Assembly (NCBI GenBank): GCA_021495925.1 | Contig: JAKEKT010000084.1 | Span: 1 to 64,000, forward strand | Direction: 5' to 3' | DNA length: 64,000 nucleotides | From: Diplodia intermedia | Lineage: Eukaryota; Ascomycota; Dothideomycetes; Botryosphaeriales; Botryosphaeriaceae | Shown here: positions 33,306 through 45,400 of the stretch, one piece after another | Position numbering within the stretch: position 1 is the first letter of the stretch | How the letters are laid out: every line of letters starts with the position of its first letter | Program-made: the position numbers and the translations under genes | The notes under the pieces: generated by a model | Told to the model about the DNA's origin: nothing | Database searches by the model: none | Seen by the model: the letters and a program-made list of their open reading frames with translations, nothing else

Positions 33306-33867
33306 GGGACGGCTTGAGTCGGGATGTTTGAAACGTGTGTATGACTGCTAGACGGGGTTCCGCATGAGAGGATTAGGGTAGAGAGACAAATGCGTATCGG
33401 ATTGGGTGCACATGTTCACGTCAGCTGAACGGAGGATGTGTTGAGGCTGCGGGTCATCCCGGAGATGCTGCAGTCGCTGATGACTGTGAGTCTAACCGGT
33501 GCACCGATGCGTGCGCAGGCTTTCCCGACGTGCGTCGTTGTAAAAGTAAAGCTAGCCCGTGAGGTACAGCTCGGCCCCTGCTCGTGCTCGGCGCCCCAAG
33601 CTCCCGCCTCCGCGGGCGATCGCGGGTGCCGCAAAATGACGCAGACGAAATGCGAAAGTTCCCGCCAACACCTCTTCTCCATGATCACCGGTCTTTTTCT
33701 TCCTTTATTCCCCGCCCAACCCCCGCGCTTGCCCGCCATGTCTTCGTGAATGCAGCATCTCCCATCTTTCATCACCAATTCGCCCCCATCCTCGAATACC
33801 CAAACCAAAAACCCCAATTGGGTGAGAACTTTCTTTGCTTGCAGGGCTGCTTGATGCAACCACGGCA
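33306..33867. other. Intergenic, TRAPPC11 to the glycine carrier
   Basis: This stretch holds the TRAPPC11 3' UTR and the promoter of the next gene. A pyrimidine-rich stretch lies near 33695-33720. No gene was seen. Confidence 0.5.
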
Positions 33868-35156
33868 ATGTCAGATGGCGGCAAATCGCGCTCGTCGTCT
33901 TCCTGTAAGTCGCACTCTCCTCCTCCGCGCCAACAAAGAGTCCCCAAAAAAGCAATTCACACACTCCAATCCCCCCTCCCTCCCACTCCGCTTCCCCCCA
34001 CCTTTTTTTCTTCTTCGTCCCCAACCCCAACCTTTCCGCCTCGTCTCGTCGGATCGGGGACCTCCCATCACAAGCCCCCCGGCTAACCACCACGAACCTC
34101 CCCCAAAAAAAAGTCCACTTCCTCGCGGGCCTCTCGTCGGGCGTCCTCTCGGCCGTGCTGCTGCAGCCGGCGGACCTGCTGAAGACGCGGGTGCAGCAGT
34201 CGCGCAGCACGACGCTCTCGGCCACGCTCGCCAGCATCCTGCGCGGGCCGGACCCGGTGCGCTCGCTCTGGCGCGGCACGGTGCCGTCGGCGCTGCGCAC
34301 CGGCTTCGGCAGCGCCCTGTACTTCACCACGCTCAACGCGCTGCGCACCAGCGTCGCCAAGTCCGAGGGAGCGCTGCTGCAGCACCGCAACACCAACAAC
34401 CCGACAACAACAACAACAACAACAACACATGGCGGCGGCGAAGGAGGAAGAGCAGCAGCGGGGAACTCGAGCTCGAGTAGTAGCTTGGTCAAGCTCTCCC
34501 GCCTCGGCAACCTGGTGACGGGCGCCGCCGCGCGCGCGTCGGCCGGCCTCGTCATGATGCCCGTCACCGTCATCAAGGTGCGGTTCGAGAGCAGCTACTA
34601 CGCGTACCCGTCGCTGCGGGCGGCCGCCGCCGACATCCGCGCCGCGCACGGCGTGCGCGGCTTCTTCGCCGGCTTCGGCGCCACCGCCGTCCGCGACGCC
34701 CCCTACGCCGGCCTGTACGTCTTGTTCTACGAGGAGAGCAAGAGGGCGCTCGGCAGGCTCGCCGGGGTGGCGGGCGCGTCGAATGGCCGCGGCGGCGGTG
34801 GTGGTGGTGGTGGTGGGGGGGGGAATGTGACGACGACGACCATGGGTGGTGGCGAGGCGGCGGCCGTCAACTTCGCGTCCGGCGTCGTCGCGGCCGGCGC
34901 GGGGACGGCGCTGACGAACCCGTTCGACGCCATCAAGACGCGCCTGCAGCTGCTGCCGGATCGCTACGCGAACATGGCGCACGCGGCGCGGCTGATGCTG
35001 AGGGAGGAGGGGGTGGGGAGCCTGTTCGACGGCTTGGGGCTGCGCATGGCGAGGAAGGCGCTCAGCTCGGCGTTGGCGTGGACGCTGTACGAGGAGTTGA
35101 TCAGGCGGGCCGAGAGGAGGTTCGTCGCGGGCGAGGAGGCCGTCATGAAGGGGTGA
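33868..35156 (+). CDS. HEM25: Mitochondrial glycine carrier (Hem25/SLC25A38)
   Basis: Exons 33868-33904 and 34114-35156 give 359 aa. The 209-bp intron has GTAAGT, a GGCTAACCAC branch and an A-rich AAAAG acceptor. Three mitochondrial-carrier repeats carry the signatures QPADLLKTRVQ, MPVTVIKVRFES and NPFDAIKTRLQ; the opening HFLAGLSSGVLSAVLLQPAD is typical of SLC25A38. The protein imports glycine across the inner membrane for the first step of haem synthesis. It is longer than the usual 300-330 aa because of two low-complexity inserts: a TNNP/poly-Thr/HGGGEGG/poly-Ser stretch between repeats 1 and 2 (about residues 98-130) and a poly-Gly/TTTT stretch between repeats 2 and 3 (about 230-255). Both fall between the repeats, where they may be tolerated. 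Confidence 0.93.
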
Positions 35157-35936
35157 TTTGCGTTGCGTTGCCCGTCACGCGTGATGTGATGTGATGTTGA
35201 ACGGGGGAGGGGAACACTTCATGTGGTGGGAAACGAACGGACGGGGAGGAAAGGACATATGGAGACCGGGAAAGGGAACTGGCGTTTTTGTTTTGTTTTT
35301 TTGGGAAGGGAAAGGAAAGGCTGTATAAACCCAACACTGGGCGGGCAAGGGTTCTGTGGATGGTTTCTGCCCGTGCTGGATCACCGCTTGCTTTTATGGC
35401 ATGTGCATCTCTGTATCTTTACACTCAACTCTGGAAGTGCACCAGTAGTGGCGCTAGTTGCTCTCCAGTGAATTCGCATGACACGCGGTGCTCAGGCTTC
35501 AGTACCTAACGTCTGAGGTCATTCTGCTTAGTATGGATGGCAACCAAAGTCGAAGGGGTTAAAGTGCTCTCCGGGGGGCTTTTGTTCGGATAGGTATGTA
35601 GTGCATTCATATCCAGACAAACGCTTTGGTTGCCTGACCATAGTTGCAACACTAAGCGAACCAATCGAAGCAGTGTTTCAAAATTCAAACGCCCTTTCTT
35701 TTTCTTTTACCTATCTTTACTATACGCCGTGAATGATGCTGCCAGCTATGATCTTACTCATCTAGCTTCAGCTTTCATGAGTACATGTTGAATCCTCCTG
35801 GTAAGAAATCCAATATCCTGCCCCATGCCCATAAGCAATTGCACGCTTCTTTCAACACCCGCAAAGCACTCACGCCACCGGTGGTCAGTCTAATAATGCA
35901 TGCCAGTAGAATCCAACAAGTGTGATAGTGCACTCT
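35157..35936. other. Convergent intergenic region
   Basis: This stretch holds the 3' ends of the glycine carrier and the ceramidase. It becomes AT-richer from 35640. No gene was seen. Confidence 0.5.
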
Positions 35937-37229
35937 TTACAAGTGCTTCTTGCCGCCCTTGGCGTCACCGTTGAGTTGGTAAGGCCTGTTCGTCCTGACG
36001 ACGAGCGGCATGTGGAAAACGTTCGGCCAGAGAAGCTTGTACTCGTCTTGCTTGCCGTTCAAGCAATGGCGAAGCCAGACGCCCCACGTGATGTAATAGT
36101 ATGCACCAACGCCGGTCATGAGGTGCCTGTCGGAAGTCAGCTGACCTGCCTGTATCCATATACTACTCGTACGATCCCCACAAGAGAGAGAAACAGCAAC
36201 GGCCGAGCGAAGCCCGAACAGCTGGCAGGGGGAAAGGAGAAAAAAAAAACTTACCACCAACCGTGACCTTCCAGCAGGATGCCCCACGGCAAGCCGACGT
36301 CCCTCCTCCAGCTGCGGAGAGTGCCGCAGAACTCGTTGTCGAGGGTCCAGATGGCGAAGCCGCCGAGGAAGACGCTCAGGCCGGATGCGATCATGATCCA
36401 CATGGTACGCAAGATGTCGGTGTCGCGGGCGTCCCTGCGGCGCTTCTCGCCCGGGACTGCGGCGGCGGCGTCGTTGCCGTTGGCCACGGCGGCGGCGCTG
36501 GCGGCCGCCTTCTCCTCGGCCTTGAGCGTGGGGCGCAGGCGCACCTCCATGATGTATATGCTGCGGAACAGGACGACGGCGGTCAGGAGGGCGTACATGT
36601 TCTGGTGGAAGGCGGGGTCCTGCAGGTAGTGGTAGTAGCCGGTGATGAAGGCGGCGAGGGCGACGAGGAAGAGGCCCAGGGCCTGGGCGTAGGCGCGCGA
36701 GCGGCCGTAGGAGAAGGTGGCGTAGAACATGAGGCAGGTGGTGTAGATCATGGACAGCTCGTCGACCAGCTGCATCGGGTACTTGAGCGTGCTGTGGAAG
36801 AGGAAGCTGCCGGTGCCGACGACGAGGTAGCCGGCGAAGGTGACGAGGAAGATGGAGTCATGCTCGTTGCGCAGGCAGTTGTTGATGCCCTTGAAGGCCA
36901 GGTAGATGAAGAGCAGGTTCGTCAGTGTGTTGATGATCTCGGCGCTGTAGATGGTCGCGTAGTAGTCCTGTTGGGCGAGGAGCTGTTAGCTGGGGAGTTG
37001 CATGGGTGGTTGCTCGGCTCTGCAACAGCGATTCGCGGGCTGAGGTCGTCGTCCTGGTGCGATCGGCAGGTTGCATTTCTGCATCGTCTGCGAATAGCAC
37101 GCCTGCTGAGGGCTGCTGGGCGGGTGGATGGGTGCTTGCCTCCTCGCACCAGTTCAGAGTGCTGGTGACCGGGCTCCAGAAGCCATCTTGCGGGCCCGGA
37201 TAGGGGACAGAGGGGAGCCAGTCGGGCAT
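35937..37229 (-). CDS. Alkaline ceramidase
   Basis: Exons 37140-37229, 36255-36967 and 35937-36126 give 330 aa. This integral ER/Golgi enzyme hydrolyses ceramide or phytoceramide (yeast Ypc1/Ydc1, human ACER). It shows several hydrophobic helices and the family signatures: LNWCEE/DYYATIYSAEIINT, GSFLFHSTLKYPMQLVDELS with the active-site Ser/His/Asp, and GHGWW/HLMTGVGAYYYI with the later zinc histidine. The first intron (36968-37139, 172 bp) has the rare GC donor: TGC GAG GAG is followed by GCAAGC, and no GT donor would give CEED. The second intron (128 bp) has GTAAGT. An Ala-rich, Lys/Arg insert (about residues 205-240, KAEEKAAASAAAVANGNDAA) lies in a loop. The C-terminus is basic, ending GGKKHL. 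The gene is divergent from prefoldin 1. Confidence 0.93.
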
Positions 37230-37701
37230 GGTTGCACAGCGGTCTGGGGAGCAAACAGCTGGCGTCTGGTTCAAAGGAGGGGTGTTGGCAGGAAAGCTGC
37301 AGTGGCCCGCGGATACGGCGGATACCTAGGCGACGGGGCTATAGCGAGCAGGCCATTTGTCATCGTCGTGCGAAGGGGAACGCCAGAAACCCGTCTGTTC
37401 ACAGCACTCGAGGCCCCCAGGCGCGCAAAAGAAGCTTGCGGCGCTGCGGGCGGGTGCGATGCGTGCCGTCGTCATCGCCTTGGCGCGCCTGCCCCCAGAC
37501 TGACGCTCGCAGACGCGTCGTCTTGGCGCCTTCAAACTCCACACTGACATCTGCCATCACCGCCTAGCCCGAGCCACCGACCGTCTGCTGCTCGGCCCGA
37601 GTGTAATTCCACCCGCCGACGCTCTCTCCGCGACCGCGCGACCTGTCCCTCCAGCGCCTCAGCTCAGCTCCGCGTCAGCCCGCACCCCGCGCCCCGCAGC
37701 C
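37230..37701. promoter_or_regulatory. Bidirectional promoter, ceramidase / PFD1
   Basis: About 470 bases lie between divergent start codons. They are GC-rich near PFD1, and no TATA box was recognised. Confidence 0.45.
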
Positions 37702-38192
37702 ATGTCCATTCCCAACGAGGCTCTGCAGAAGGTGAGCCCGCCGCATGCGGACCCTCGCCGACTCCGACCTTTCTGACGCCCTCCAAGCTTCTGCAGGAGA
37801 TTGAGCAGAAGGCTGCCTTCTCGCAGCAGCAAATCACCATCGTCAAGGCCCAGATGACGGCCAAGGCCCGCGAGCAGCGCATGCTGCAGCTCACCACCAG
37901 CGAGGTTGACGCGCTGCCAAAGGACACGAACGTCTACGAAGGTGTTGGCAAGATGTAAGCCCATCTGCCCCTTTGATGTTGTGTTGCCATGTCTACGATT
38001 CCGGGGTGTTCACGCGATTTTTCCAGGTTCGTGTGGAGCCCGGTGCCGGATGTGAAGAAGCGGCTGGCTTCGGAGAGCGAGGAATTGAAGTCGGACACGT
38101 CCAATCTGGAGAAGAAGCTCCACTACCTGGAGACGACGTACAAAAATAGCCGCGACAACCTCGAGCAGCTGTTCAAGGCGGGTCCCAGATGA
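37702..38192 (+). CDS. PFD1: Prefoldin subunit 1
   Basis: Three exons, 37702-37731, 37788-37954 and 38027-38192, give 120 aa. Prefoldin is a hexameric co-chaperone that hands nascent actin and tubulin to the CCT chaperonin; subunit 1 is a beta-type subunit. The protein is two helices around a short beta hairpin: ALQK/LLQEIEQKAAFSQQQI, then DALPKDTNVYEGVGKMFVWS, then a coiled coil SNLEKKLHYLETTYKNSRDN. The second acceptor could be CCAAG at 37787 (used here) or CTGCAG nine bases on; I prefer the first because LLQEIEQ is the expected heptad. Introns are 56 and 72 bp with GTGAGC and GTAAGC donors. Confidence 0.93.
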
Positions 38193-39440
38193 GCAAAGAA
38201 AGAAGAAAAGAAATTGGCAGGGGGCGGCACAGTCCGTCTACCCGCGCCGCCCTCACCACCACAGACGGCATCTGCATCAAAGAAAAAGTATTGGATGTTG
38301 GCGACGTGCTGACAGCCGCGGAGGCCAACCGAGACGAGCGGCCCACTATTTCAACGCGTCAACCCGTGCCTCTGTGACGGACGAAGGATGGGATTTTGCA
38401 GGTTGGTGCGACCCAGTAGCCTGCACATGCTGGCCCCCACGATCAACTAACGGAGGCGTTGTTGGGTGGCGGGACGGCAAGAAATCAAGGCCGACGCTAG
38501 CCCAGGCCCCAGGGTCCAACAGGAAAGTAGTAATAATAGTATCCAACGATGGCCGTCGAGTCTACCTCTGATTTCCTTGAAGAGCAGCGTGGCGAACGTG
38601 GCTAGGTAAGCTAACGGTGCAGACAGCCAGCCCTTCCGCAGCCTGTTGCGAAACACGGCAGCAGCACAAGCGGCTAGGCGGAGGGGCTTCCCGAGACATG
38701 CAGGTCGGCGAGGTTTGTGCGGGAAGCAAGTGCGAAGAGCCGCGCGCTGATAAAGCGGATTGCCAAAGGTCGCTAGCGGAGGATGGTGGTGGCGCCTTTT
38801 GCCAGCCTCAGCCCCGCGCCGCCGCCCGTCAGCGCCCGATGCAGCACTCAAGCCCCCGCTTACTACATGTCAAACACGCTCTGATCCGGGTGCCGCCGCG
38901 AGGTTGGCAGCTGGGCCAGGGCAGCGGTTTGTCGGCCCTTAGAGCAGCGCTGCACGTTCGCGCTGCCGTGGTTGGCCCAAGCTCCGCTGCCGCGTGTGGC
39001 CGCAGACGATAAATTCAGCCCCCAAGGCTCCCGCAGCCCAGCACTTCAGCTCGCGGCGATAGAGAAAAAGCCGCCCGAGTCAGCTGCGTGTGCCGTCGTC
39101 CTTCTCTCTGTCTTTCCTCGCTCCCCTCGCCGGATCAGTTGCGCGCGTCACGCCGTGCTCGCTTCTCCGGCGTGTGACCCGTTCCGGTTACCTCACCCTC
39201 CACCACGTCTGACTTGCCTCTCACACCTGCTCTGCTGCCTGTTTGCTACCTGATCAACTGCCTGGTCGCCGCGAGCCCCACTCGCCGCTGACGCCTAATT
39301 GCCCTCCACTCCTGCGTTCACGCTACTCCTTCCAACTTCACTATCGGCCGTTGGCACCATACCGGCACACTTGCTTTTATTTCCACCACATATTCCGAGG
39401 CGGCACCAAGGCACCACACCCCCCTGTGACTCCAACCACC
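38193..39440. other. Intergenic, nothing recognised
   Basis: 1.25 kb upstream of the coiled-coil gene. A pyrimidine-rich leader (39180-39430) probably includes its 5' UTR. No gene was seen. Confidence 0.5.
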
Positions 39441-41089
39441 ATGCCGCGGGCGTGGGAGGATGATTTCTACTTCTCCGACGAGCGCTACGGCGGCACTCGA
39501 TACGTACAACCACCTGGAGCGGCCATGAGCCGCGACCCCTTCCGCCGCAGCGGCGGCTTCCTCGACCCGGGCGCCGCCCACCACCACGCCGGCGGCATCC
39601 ATCGTTCGCACTCGACCGGGTCGCGCGGCAGTCCCCGCGGCATGCCCAGCATCCACATCCACAACAACCTCGAGCAGGACATGCACCCGCGCATGGACGC
39701 ACGCGCCCAGCAGCAGCGCACGCCGAGCGCCTCGCCGCGGGGCCGCCCCGTCATGCTCGACGACGAGTGGGCGCTGGAGGACGACGCGCCGTTCCGGCTG
39801 GCGGCGCGGTCGAGGTCGCGCGGGCGGCCGGGCTTCGCCGAGCACTTCCACCACCACAGCTACGACCACAACGACCACCACCACGACCACTTCTCGCCCA
39901 GCCCGGACTACCGCGCGATGCAGCTGGCGCTCAGCGAGGAGCGCATGCGCGAGGCCGAGGAGCTGCGGCGGCGCGAGCAGGCGGCCGAGTTCGCGCGCAA
40001 GGACATGGAGCTCAAGTACATGCGCGAGAAGCAGGAGCACGACGAGGAAGAGGCGATATTCCAGAAGCGGCTGAAGCTGAAGATGCTCAAGGACAAGGCG
40101 GACCGCGACGAGGCCGAGGAGCGGCTGAAGCGCGAGGAGGAGCGCATGCACGAGAAGTACGAGCGCAAGCGGCTGGAGGAGGAGCGCAAGCGGCGGGTCG
40201 AGGAGGAGGAGATTGCGCAGATGAAGAAGCGGGCGGTGCAGGAGGAGAAGGAGCGGGCGGCCAAGGAGGCGGCGGCCAAGAAGGCGGCGGCCGAGGAGTA
40301 CCAGCGCAAGATGGAGAAGGAGGCCAAGGAGGCCGAGGAGGAGCGCAAGCGCATCATCGCCGACTTCGAGCGGAAGAAGTCGGAGGACGCGAAGAAGAAG
40401 CAGGAGGAGGAGCAGGCGCTGATCCGGAGGCTGGAGGAGCAGAAGGTGGCCAAGGAGAAGAAGGAGAAGGCCGAGTGGGAGGAGTACGAGCGCAAGCGGA
40501 AGGAAAAGGAGGCGAAGGCGGCGGCGGAGAAGAAGAGGAAGGAGGAGGAGTTCGAGGCGGACATGCGCAAGCGCCTCGCCCAGTTCGGCTTCCAGGAGAA
40601 CCAAATCCAGGCCATGATCAAGCCCGAGAAGGCCAAGGACTTGCCCGTCGGCCTCAGCCCGGCCAACCCCGTGGAACAGCACCACCACCACCACCATCAA
40701 CACAAGCCGACCTACGTCAAGGTGCACCGCGACCACCTCGCCATCGAGACGTTGACGTACTACAACCTGCCGTGGGAGTGGGATAGCGTGAGTCATGCGT
40801 CGCCAACGGAAAAACGAAGAGTGAGTGCTAACCAAATCGAACGTGACAGACCGACACCGACTACATCATCATCCTCCGCGAGATGGACGCTCGCGAGACG
40901 GACATTCTGTTCGAGCACACGAAGCGCGTGCGCACCAAGAGCACCGAGACGCGCCTGCTCATCCAGGAGCGCCACAACCACGATGGCAAGCCCGAGTATG
41001 CGTGGGTGCGCAAGCGGAGCAAGAGCAAGAGCCCGATGAGAATGCGCGCCGCGAGCAGCCCCAGGAGGAACGTGTTGTGGCTGGCTTGA
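39441..41089 (+). CDS. Conserved fungal coiled-coil protein, function unknown
   Basis: Exons 39441-40787 and 40850-41089 give 528 aa starting MPRAWEDDFYFSDERYGG. The 62-bp intron has GTGAGT, GTGCTAACC and GACAG. The N-terminal 130 residues are Arg/Ser/Pro/Gly-rich and probably disordered. A His-rich patch (about 135-151, HHHSYDHNDHHHDHF) and a second His run (about 414-421) flank an extremely charged Glu/Lys/Arg coiled coil (about 160-385). The last 105 residues form a compact conserved region, KPTYVKVHRDHLAIETLTYY ... DTDYIIILREMDARETDILF, then a basic tail with Ser-Lys-Ser repeats. Related fungal proteins tend to be named after unrelated repeat proteins because of the coiled coil. I cannot assign a function. 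The His patches could bind metal. Confidence 0.85.
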
Positions 41090-44000
41090 TGACGAAAGTT
41101 ACGACACTGAAATTGGGGTTTTTTGGAGTTGGGACATATGGTTCGCGATTCCGGTTTTATGTCTCTTTCATGGCGTCTTTTTTCGAATATCCCGTCTCCT
41201 TTTCTTGCTCTCCCGTAACCCTTCCATCCCAATTTGACCGGTCAGAGACAGATTGGAAGAATGGATGCACAGGCGGGTCTGACGGTGTCTGAGGTCTTTG
41301 GTTCCCGATAGTTTTTCATCGCGGACTTTTCATTGCCGGGCTTTCCTTTCCTTTCTCTCCTCTCTGATCACGAGCTAATCCCCCGTTCACGACACGTATG
41401 GGTATATTACGTTTTCCTTTTGCTTCTCACCAGTTGTTGCATGTCAGTATCGGCTTGAATATAGGGAAATGGTAGTAGTATTTTTTTTTTATCCTTCCTT
41501 TACCTCAGCCTCACACGGCTTTCTTGCACATCTTCTCGCATCGACGACGAGATCGGTTGGGTGGATAAAATGGGCAGGGATCATACACGTGCTCATCAGA
41601 TGCCATTTCCCCGAGACAAAGGCCTGTTCTGGACCATTCCGTTTTTTTTTTCTTTTTTCTTTTTTGCCCTTTGCTGCCTGCTGACGCCGCGACCCTGCCT
41701 GATGCCGCCTGACGAAATCCTGCAAGTTGACGTTATTATTTTCTTTTCTGCCTGGGTCGTCGTCGATCGCGCGCGGAGCGGAACAAGCCTGCTTTGCATG
41801 CATGCATGCATGCAATGCGTGCCATGCGTGCATTTTCATCCATTCAGCCCACTTGCCTCTTTGGCTGTTGGGGCCTGGCCTGACCCCGCTCAAGCCTTGC
41901 TCAACGCTCACATGATCCGGTCGAAGAGGCTGAAGGGTGGCTTGCGGTTGGTTTTTCGGTGATGCTATCGTGGCTGTGTTTTGGGCAGTCGGAGCGATGA
42001 AGGCGGTGCGTTGCTACGCGGGGCGGGCATGTCGTAGAGCTGGACGATATGTGTGGACTGGTCGAAGATGCCAACTACCCGGCCAGATCGGTGCCGATGT
42101 TCTTGCAAACGGGCCGTCTGTTTTTCGGCGCGTGTCCCTTTGTCGATGAACTGGAAGGCTAAGTGAGATGCTTTTTACCAGCAGTCGTGAGTATATCCCT
42201 TCCTCTCTCTCTCCCAGGGTCAACAGAGCGCAAAACTGGATTTAAAACATCCGCAATCATCACCTGATCGCTGACATGGCCTGTTCATCGTCATGCGCCG
42301 GCTGGAGTATCACGCTTCTCTACCTTTCCCGTGACTCCCAGTCTGTGCGGGTTCGATCACGGGGTCGCTTTGGCTCGGGGGAGAACGTGATGCATGCAGT
42401 CCCTGGCCCTGGTGGCCCAACTGCCTCAAACTCTTTATAATCTGCCGCGGACTCCAGTTCGGCTTCGAGGCAAACAGTTGCAACGGTATCGCGACGCATC
42501 TTACAAGTTATCCTGGCGCACATCGTCATCGCCCCTTACTACTTGCGTTCCGTCCGAGCCCACTTCGCCACATGCTCCTTTCGTACTTCTCGCCCAGTAG
42601 TGACAGGTGTCTGCAACGATATCGAATGATGCTGAAGTGTATCACTGGGTAGGTACTGCTGGGCCTCATCATTAGTTACTCTTCATGGGTTTTGACACGG
42701 CCCAGACGCTTCGACCGATGAGCTGTTTTACGGTGAGACCGCAAAGTGCGACGCAACTGCTCTGTTGCCCTTCCTCGACACGGGAGGAAGAACGAGTATA
42801 TCTTTTGCAGTCTGTGCGGATATGGGACTCCACACGATGATGACTTGAAGGGGATAAGTTGAGAAAGAGCAGCTTTTTATGGGAAACTTTTCCACAGCAC
42901 GACACATGTTTCACAACCCTTGTGACAACCAGAAAACGGGTCATGCGGGACGCGGAGCGGCAGCTGCCAGGGGAGACGGCATCTCTTCGGGTACAGAGTA
43001 TTTGAAGCGGATGGCTGCACCGTTCTGTCAATCGAAGCGCCAGCCTCTACTACATGAGTGCAAGATTAAGGGATATGGAGTTGTACTTGCTGAGCGATTG
43101 AAAAAGTGTACGAAACGACTGCTCTGCTCGGTGCATTCTGTCCCTCCATGAAACTTTTCGTGCAAACGAACACATCTCGACTTACGATATGGAAGTGATG
43201 AAGGTGTTCACCAACCCTTTGTCCCGCGGAAAGTCATCATTACCATTCCATGCTGAAATGCACGGGCATTTGGCCTCAAGAAGCTGCTCGGTCGGGCATG
43301 GGATTATAAACCCAACAAATGACCACAGACCCAAGTAAAAACCCGTTGGTCGTCGCTCGCCTTGCACTTGCAAAGCGCAGACGTAGTTTTGGAAGGAGAT
43401 CTAACGTTGATTCCTCGGCTTATGTAGAGGGGAAAGACAGAAGAGCAAAGTGGGCCTCGTGCCTTGACAATCCCGCCCCATGACGCCTCTGGACTACCCA
43501 TGAGACAAGACTTGGCCATGGGATCTTGCAAAGCTGAATTATCCACCCCATAAAAAGCCAAATGCCTGCGTTAGTCCTTCAGGATAAGCTTTGGGAAACA
43601 TCATCAATTGCGTCATCGTGAAACCTGGACACTGTCCTCGATTGCCCTGATAAATTCCACCGTACCTCTGGCTTTGCTCCTTACAGTCCAAGTCACCCAG
43701 CCCAACCCTTTTCTCGTGATATTTCTGATATCGGATGCACTGCAGTACTGTCGGATTGGGTTGCTGGTCTTCATCGCCACTTCATGCTGAAAGCCACCAT
43801 CCGGCTTCTTCAGTAACAATAAGAGCTTCGAAAGAGAGGATCACGGCGAACAGTCACACCAGACTCGGTTCACAATGGAGGCAGTATTGTGAATACGTTC
43901 GATGGCCCTTTGACTTCAGCCATCATACGGCATTGCTGATAGAACGCAGAATTTGCTTCAGGTACCTTTTTATATCTGCTTTCCACGGCCGAAGGCGGAG

Positions 44001-45400
44001 CAGAAGCACCAGCCGTCGCGTGACCCTCTTACGATTTCATCACTTGACGCGGTCCAGACGGCCAGCTCACCGGATAGCTTAGCAGATGTTGCTTCCGCAG
44101 CATGTTTAAAAGAGCCGCTGCTCCCCGCCGCTTCCACTGAGATGTTCAAACAAGGCGGCACAACCCAATCAAGCCACAACACCATTCAGAGTGTCCACTT
44201 TTCTTCGTCCTTGGAAAGTCAATTCACTCTTTGGTCGCCTCTTTCTCTCCATCCCAAAATCCAGCACACTTCACAGCGAAACCAGTGTCCTTGTATCATT
44301 GACCAACGCTACAGGCCAGCATGTACCCGTCATGCTGAGATTCATCACCCAGCAACATCGTTGAAGCACACCAACATAAGAGAGAGCGAAAAGGGACGGA
44401 CACAGAATAACCCACGTAAACGAGCTGTTTCAGTCGCCGCGGAAAGCTGCGAGTGATTCTGTCTCTACGACGGGGACAGTGGTCGCCTTTTCTTTTCTTT
44501 GTGGGATTGCTCAGAGAGGGCTTCAGTGGCACGAAAAAGTCTACTCAGAGCTATCGGGCCCAACTTATACAAGGAGGTGGCACGAAACAGTCACGTGTGG
44601 CGTCTTTGTCCGCCCTGTGACCATGCGGGACTTCCAGCCGGACTGTTGCCGCGACCAGATTGCCCACCTGTGATCGATGACGTAGGTATGCAGCAACAGG
44701 CCGCGCCTCACCCGACCCCTGCGTGCGTTGATGAAGAGGATATGCCAGTAGTGAGGCTACCCGGGGGACATGATACAGACACTGAGAACACAAAAAGTCA
44801 TCCAGCAGCCATATCTCTCGCCTTAGCCAGCGGACCACGCCCCCTCCCTTCACCCGCCCGTACCATCGCATCGAGCCAAGCAGCCAAAAAGAAAAAAAAA
44901 AGACCACCCGCCTTCCCCCCATCACCCAAATCCCCCAACCCATTCCCGACATGGCATCGCTCTCAGACTGCATACCTACTGCAAGGATCATCATCACGGG
45001 ACGGGGGACGCACGAACAACCTACCCCTTCCCCCTATGCAAAGCCAACAAAAAAAAAAAAAAAACCCCTCCCCCGCGGAGAACGAACCACCTACCTACTT
45101 CCGCGCGCGCACATCCTCCAGATCTCCTGAGAGAACAAAAAGCGCCACCGCCGCAGCTCGAAGATCTTCACATCAACCGGTAAATCATGCCCGAGAACCC
45201 CCAATCCCCCATCACGCTAATAATAATGCCGCTCGCACCATCCAACCAACCAACCAACAAACCAACCAACCAGCGCGGGACAAGCATGCTGCCACGCTGC
45301 TGCTTGGTTTTCCCTCTCTCTCAAATCTCCGGACCTGCATGGTTACCCTGTCCCGGGGAAGGGGAAAAGCGTCGAATGGCAGTGCGCGAAGTTGAGGCGC
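41090..45400. other. Gene-poor interval, left part
   Basis: There is no open frame with a recognisable domain. Features are T-rich tracts (41478, 41641-41669), a CATG repeat (41796-41813), a lower-GC stretch about 42600-44460, A runs (44889, 45047-45064) and CCAA repeats (45240-45270). A 298-codon plus-strand frame (44499-45395) is Pro/Ser/Lys-rich low complexity crossing two A runs, which makes it an unlikely gene. Confidence 0.55.
41796..41813. repeat. (CATG)n palindromic tetramer repeat
   Basis: Four to five overlapping GCATGC units, each self-complementary. A second, longer tract of the same unit lies at 51668-51690. Confidence 0.85.

Noticed and set aside
39318..40835. 505-codon minus-strand frame opposite the coiled-coil gene
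   Set aside because: It is Leu-rich (poly-Leu) antisense of Glu/Lys/Arg codons in GC-rich DNA. The plus-strand product has family-like structure and proper splice sites.
42340..42400. Possible tRNA B box (GGGTTCGATCAC near 42350)
   Set aside because: The invariant GGTTCGANNCC end is not met, no A box lies at the right distance, and no cloverleaf can be drawn.
44499..45395. 298-codon plus-strand frame in the gene-poor block
   Set aside because: It reads through A runs and CCAA repeats, is Pro/Ser/Lys/Asn low complexity, and shows no domain, intron pattern or plausible promoter.
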